DNA from: Rodentibacter genomosp. 1
Lineage (GTDB): Bacteria; Pseudomonadota; Gammaproteobacteria; Enterobacterales; Pasteurellaceae
Assembly (NCBI RefSeq): GCF_001999285.1
Contig: NZ_MLHN01000011.1
Coordinates: forward strand, 124,001-188,000
Direction of reading: 5' to 3'
Length of the DNA stretch: 64,000 nucleotides
Below are positions 60,693 to 64,000 of this stretch, piece by piece; positions within the stretch are counted from its first letter, which is position 1; each line of letters starts with the position of its first letter. The notes below the pieces were generated by a model, which searched no databases, was not told the DNA's origin, and worked only from the letters and a program-made list of their open reading frames with translations. The translations under genes and the position numbers were made by a program.

Positions 60693-61691
60693 TTATTGAT
60701 AAATGCTTTCTTTTGTATGGAAGCCGTCTTTAATGATTGTTTCATCAATATTGTTTTTATCAACGGCAATCGGATCAAGTAAATAGGCAGGTACGTTTTT
60801 AAGTCCATTATTCAGTTCTGCATTAGATTCAACTTTTTCGTTTTTGCCTAGTTGTACTGCGATTTGAGCTGCTTTATCTGCGAGTTTTGTAATAGGTTTA
60901 TAAACGGTCATTGTTTGTGAGCCGCTGACGATGCGTTTAATTGCGGCTAAATCCGCATCTTGACCTGAAATAGCGACTTTACCTGACAAACCTTGCGCAC
61001 TTAATGCTTGAATTGCGCCACCTGCGGTTGCATCATTTGAAGCGACAACGGCATCAATATTATTTTTATTGGCGGTGAGAGCGTTTTCCATAATTTGTAA
61101 TGCTTTTTCGGCGAGCCAAGAATCGACCCATTGATCGCCAACCACTTTAATTTTTCCTGTTTTAATTAAGGGGTCTAAGACTTTCATTTGCCCTTTTCTA
61201 AACAATTTTGCATTGTTATCGACCGGTGAACCGCCCATCAAGAAATAATTACCTTCAGGTTTTACTGCGACAATGCTTTTAGCTTGTAATTCCCCCACTT
61301 TTTCATTATCAAAAGAAACATAGAAATCTAATTCGGCATTGTTAATTAAGCGATCATAAGCCAATACTTTGATGCCTTCTTTTTTCGCTTCGGCAATGAC
61401 ATTGCTCAATACTTCACCGTTGTGCGGAATAATCACTAAAACATCAATATCTTTATTGATCATATTTTCAATTTGAGAAATTTGTGCCGAATCATCACCA
61501 TTCGCAGATTGTACGAAAACTTTTGCGCCCATAGACTCTGCTTTTTTGACGAAAATATCGCGATCTTTTTGCCATCTTTCTAAACGCAAGTCATCAATAG
61601 ATAAGCCGATTTTAAGATCTTTGGAATAGGCAGAACTACTCAATACCGTTAATGCTGCTGCAAGGGTGAGTAAAGCTGATTTAATTTTCAT
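60693..61691 (-). CDS. xylF: D-xylose-binding periplasmic protein XylF
   Basis: The 332-residue protein has a signal peptide (KIKSALLTLAAALTVLSSSAYS, cleavage before KDLKIG) and a type I periplasmic binding fold: IGLSIDDLRLERWQKDRDIF, VLVIIPHNGEVLSNVIAEAK, AYDRLI, NDATAGGAIQAL and ISGQDADLAAIK. It delivers xylose to XylGH. It is the first gene of the minus-strand operon, divergent from xylA over a control region with a CRP-type site. Confidence 0.96.
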   Translation of the reverse strand: MKIKSALLTLAAALTVLSSSAYSKDLKIGLSIDDLRLERWQKDRDIFVKKAESMGAKVFVQSANGDDSAQISQIENMINKDIDVLVIIPHNGEVLSNVIAEAKKEGIKVLAYDRLINNAELDFYVSFDNEKVGELQAKSIVAVKPEGNYFLMGGSPVDNNAKLFRKGQMKVLDPLIKTGKIKVVGDQWVDSWLAEKALQIMENALTANKNNIDAVVASNDATAGGAIQALSAQGLSGKVAISGQDADLAAIKRIVSGSQTMTVYKPITKLADKAAQIAVQLGKNEKVESNAELNNGLKNVPAYLLDPIAVDKNNIDETIIKDGFHTKESIYQ

Positions 61692-61794
61692 ACTGATACC
61701 TCAATAGTTAATTGAATAGAAGGTAGAGCGGTTGCTCCGATGGTTAGTTTTCTTCTTTTAACCCTCTCTTTCAATTATAAAATCTTTCACTATT

Positions 61795-61867
61795 ATTACG
61801 TTTTTTCACAATTGTGATCTATGCCACAATTGCAAATTATCGCCATTGGAAAACAAAATAACGTAAT
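61795..61867. promoter_or_regulatory. Divergent xylF/xylA control region: CRP site flanked by inverted XylR-site candidates
   Basis: AATTGTGATCTATGCCACAATT (two 7-bp arms) is a CRP-type site at 61810-61831 with half-sites TGTGA and CCACA. On either side lies ATTACGTT-N-TTTT: plus strand at 61795-61806 and minus strand ending at 61867. The mirror arrangement suggests one activator site for each operon, with a shared CRP site in the middle. CRP assignment is fairly firm; XylR assignment is inferred. Confidence 0.6.
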
Positions 61868-61929
61868 TGATGAGGATGGTGTTTTTCATAAAAATACAGG
61901 AAATTTCATCATTTAGAGAGGAAAATCCT

Positions 61930-63249
61930 ATGGCAAACTACTTCGATAAAATTGAAAAAGTCACCTTTGAAGGCGTACAATCAACCAACCCCTTTGCTTT
62001 TAAACACTATGATGCGAATCAGGTTATTTTAGGCAAAACGATGGCGGAACATTTGCGTTTAGCCGTATGTTATTGGCATACCTTTTGTTGGAATGGAAAT
62101 GATATGTTTGGGTTGGGGTCTCTTGACCGAAGTTGGCAAAAAAATGCTGATACACTTGCCGGGGCGGAACAAAAAGCAGAGATTGCCTTTGAGTTTTTCA
62201 GTAAATTAGGTGTACCTTATTATTGTTTTCATGATGTGGATGTCGCACCGGAAGGCAATTCTGCAAAAGAATATTTACAAAATTTCCATCATGTCGTGGA
62301 TATTTTAGAACGCAAACAAGCTGAAAGCGGTGTAAAACTGCTATGGGGAACAGCAAATTGTTTTACCCATCCGCGTTATATGTCCGGCGCATCGACCAAT
62401 CCGAATCCCGAAGTCTTTGCCTGGGCAGCGATGCAGGTATTCAATGCAATGAACGCCACAAAACGCTTAGGAGGGGAAAACTATGTATTGTGGGGCGGGC
62501 GTGAAGGCTATGAAACCTTGCTTAACACGGATCTTAAACGTGAGCGTGAACAACTCGGTCGTTTTATGCAAATGGTGGTGGAACATAAGTATAAAATTGG
62601 TTTCAACGGTACGTTATTAATTGAACCGAAACCGCAAGAACCGACAAAACATCAATATGATTATGATGTGGCAACCGTCTATGGCTTTCTAAAACAATTT
62701 GGGTTGGAAAAAGAAATTAAGGTAAACATTGAAGCCAATCATGCGACCCTTGCCGGACACACTTTCCAACATGAAGTGGCAACCGCCTGTGCATTAGATA
62801 TTTTCGGTTCTATTGATGCCAACCGTGGTGATCCGCAACTTGGTTGGGATACGGATCAATTTCCGAATAGCGTAGAGGAAAACACCTTAGTGATGTATGA
62901 AATTTTGAAACATGGCGGATTTACTACGGGTGGTTTTAATTTTGATGCAAAAATTCGTCGCCAAAGTACCGATCCTTATGATTTATTTCATGGTCATATT
63001 GGGGCAATTGATGTGTTAGCATTATCTTTAAAACGTGCAGCAAAAATGATCGAAGAAGAAACGCTACACAAAATTGTTGAAGCGCGCTATGCCGGTTGGA
63101 ACGGTGAACTCGGTCAACAAATTTTGCAAGGTCAGCTTTCTTTGGAACAACTAGCCCAACTTGTGCAAGAAAAAGAGTGGGATCCAAAACCGGTATCCGG
63201 TCAGCAAGAATATCTAGAAAATATCGTGAATCAAGTCATTTATCGTTAA
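61930..63249 (+). CDS. xylA: Xylose isomerase
   Basis: The 439-residue TIM-barrel enzyme has [13 protein letters not shown] (catalytic His/Asp), [63 protein letters not shown] and the late [11 protein letters not shown]. It is the class II form, length as E. coli (440). It converts D-xylose to D-xylulose. The ATG at 61930 follows GAGAGGAAAAT; in-frame ATGs upstream at 61867 and 61873 have no homology. It is separated from xylB by a hairpin of two uptake signals. Confidence 0.97.
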   Translation: MANYFDKIEKVTFEGVQSTNPFAFKHYDANQVILGKTMAEHLRLAVCYWHTFCWNGNDMFGLGSLDRSWQKNADTLAGAEQKAEIAFEFFSKLGVPYYCFHDVDVAPEGNSAKEYLQNFHHVVDILERKQAESGVKLLWGTANCFTHPRYMSGASTNPNPEVFAWAAMQVFNAMNATKRLGGENYVLWGGREGYETLLNTDLKREREQLGRFMQMVVEHKYKIGFNGTLLIEPKPQEPTKHQYDYDVATVYGFLKQFGLEKEIKVNIEANHATLAGHTFQHEVATACALDIFGSIDANRGDPQLGWDTDQFPNSVEENTLVMYEILKHGGFTTGGFNFDAKIRRQSTDPYDLFHGHIGAIDVLALSLKRAAKMIEEETLHKIVEARYAGWNGELGQQILQGQLSLEQLAQLVQEKEWDPKPVSGQQEYLENIVNQVIYR

Positions 63250-63259
63250 GGTTTAGTTC

Positions 63260-63290
63260 AAAAGTGCGGTCATTTTTCACCGCACTTTTT
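63260..63290 (+). terminator. Uptake-signal-pair hairpin between xylA and xylB
   Basis: AAAAGTGCGGT (63260-63270) and ACCGCACTTTT (63279-63289) form a perfect 11-bp stem with an 8-base loop, ending in five T before GG. It has the form of an intrinsic terminator, yet lies between two genes of one pathway on the same strand, so it may reduce rather than stop xylB transcription. Confidence 0.7.
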
Positions 63291-63305
63291 GGTTTGGGAG
63301 GCAGT

Positions 63306-64000
63306 ATGTATATCGGCATTGATTGTGGTACACAAGGCACAAAAGCGATTATCGTAGATTATACGCGGAAAAAAGTGATTGGGGTGGGGTATGCCGCACA
63401 TGATTTGATTGAACAATCGAACGGGCGACGTGAACAGCATCCTAATTGGTGGCTTGACGCATTCAACCAAGCATTAAGCATGGCGTTAAAACAGGCGCAA
63501 ACTTTACCACACTTTTCGCCACGTTTAGTGAAAGGCATTGGGATTTCTGGTCAGCAACACGGTTTAGTTTTGTTGGACGAGGTCGATCAACCTTTATACA
63601 ACGCAAAACTTTGGTGTGATACGGAAACGGCAGATGAAAATGCCGCGTTGATTGAGCGTCTTGGAGGCGAAGAGAAAGCATTTCATCAACTCGGTATTAT
63701 GTGCCAAACAGGCTATACTGCCTCTAAATTGTGTTGGTTTCGCCAGCATTATCCGGCGCTTTTTGGACGAATCCGAAAAATTATGTTACCTCACGATTAT
63801 CTTAATTATTGGCTTACCGGGAATTTTTGTACGGAGTTTGGTGATGCTTCCGGTACCGGTTATTTTGATATTGTAAAACGGCGGTGGAATCCAACCGTAT
63901 TTTCACAAATTGCACCGGAATTAAATATGGAGGAGGTATTGCCAACCTTGCTTTCTGCAGAAACAAAACTTGGAGTGATAAAACCTGACATTGCGGCTCA
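63306..64000 (+). CDS. xylB: Xylulokinase (3' partial at the window edge)
   Basis: The frame is open from the ATG at 63306 to the right edge, giving 231 residues of a kinase of about 484. It has the FGGY-family start MYIGIDCGTQGTKAIIVD, GISGQQHGLVLLD, WCDTETADENA, GYTASKLCWFRQHYP, IMLPHDYLNYWLTG and DASGTGYFDI. It phosphorylates D-xylulose to the pentose-phosphate intermediate. A GGGAGG ribosome site precedes the start. The gene lies 56 bp after xylA. Confidence 0.95.
   Translation, partial: MYIGIDCGTQGTKAIIVDYTRKKVIGVGYAAHDLIEQSNGRREQHPNWWLDAFNQALSMALKQAQTLPHFSPRLVKGIGISGQQHGLVLLDEVDQPLYNAKLWCDTETADENAALIERLGGEEKAFHQLGIMCQTGYTASKLCWFRQHYPALFGRIRKIMLPHDYLNYWLTGNFCTEFGDASGTGYFDIVKRRWNPTVFSQIAPELNMEEVLPTLLSAETKLGVIKPDIAA

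Overview
The window is a stretch of Pasteurellaceae chromosome, most like Haemophilus or a close relative (Aggregatibacter and Rodentibacter are alternatives). The core of the Haemophilus-type DNA uptake signal, AAGTGCGGT or its complement, occurs about 47 times by eye, roughly once per 1.4 kb, inside genes, between them and as inverted pairs. Many proteins and gene neighbourhoods (epmB-oapA-oapB-recO-rlmD-relA-dgkA; rpsU-dnaG-rpoD; lgtF/waaA-coaD; NadR) look like those of H. influenzae as I remember it. No plasmid, phage, transposase or CRISPR array is visible. Almost every base is ordinary, tightly packed chromosome.

Layout. 1-3.7 kb: yicC (cut by the left edge), ygfZ, then peptidoglycan-sugar recycling (anmK, murQ). 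3.9-7.0 kb: copper efflux (copA, copZ, divergent cueR with a MerR-type 19-bp-spacer promoter) and metJ. 7.2-14.3 kb: a GntR/TreR-like repressor divergent from malQ, a maltodextrin phosphorylase, an endonuclease/exonuclease/phosphatase-fold protein and a glucose/maltose PTS EIICB. This is the most unusual block: its proteins look streptococcal/Firmicute in type, it holds a 6-kb stretch without an uptake signal, and it reads as a complete maltose route. 14.5-23.6 kb: gor, a preQ1-riboswitch-controlled yhhQ, an MFS exporter with a small NTF2-like protein, rdgC, proC, a second MFS protein, tyrP and tdk. 23.6-29.2 kb: tsaD and the rpsU-dnaG-rpoD macromolecular synthesis operon. 29.4-34.3 kb: trmO, menA, rraA, dgkA, relA. 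34.4-39.9 kb: rlmD, recO, oapB, oapA, epmB, divergent efp. 40-45.3 kb: yhdT-panF, a DMT exporter, prmA, dusB-fis. 45.5-53.4 kb: rhlB, tonB-exbD-exbB, LOS genes lgtF and waaA, coaD, a YceK-like lipoprotein, rep. 53.5-53.8 kb: tRNA-Ser and two tRNA-Arg. 53.9-56.7 kb: a metallophosphoesterase with NadR (NAD salvage), then ribB under an FMN riboswitch. 56.7-64 kb: the xylose regulon, xylFGH and xylR on the minus strand and xylA-xylB divergent, xylB running off the right edge.

Three things cut across the genes. First, a dispersed element of about 85-150 bp, made of two self-complementary hairpin arms in inverted orientation, occurs five times between genes. Second, uptake signals are reused as RNA structure: perfect inverted pairs form terminators, and one lies in the variable helix of the FMN riboswitch. 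Third, the maltose block is a coherent import-dephosphorylate-transglycosylate-phosphorolyse pathway in which the EEP-fold protein is the candidate maltose-6'-phosphate phosphatase. Everything was read by eye; homology statements rest on recognised motifs and memory of families, not on searches.
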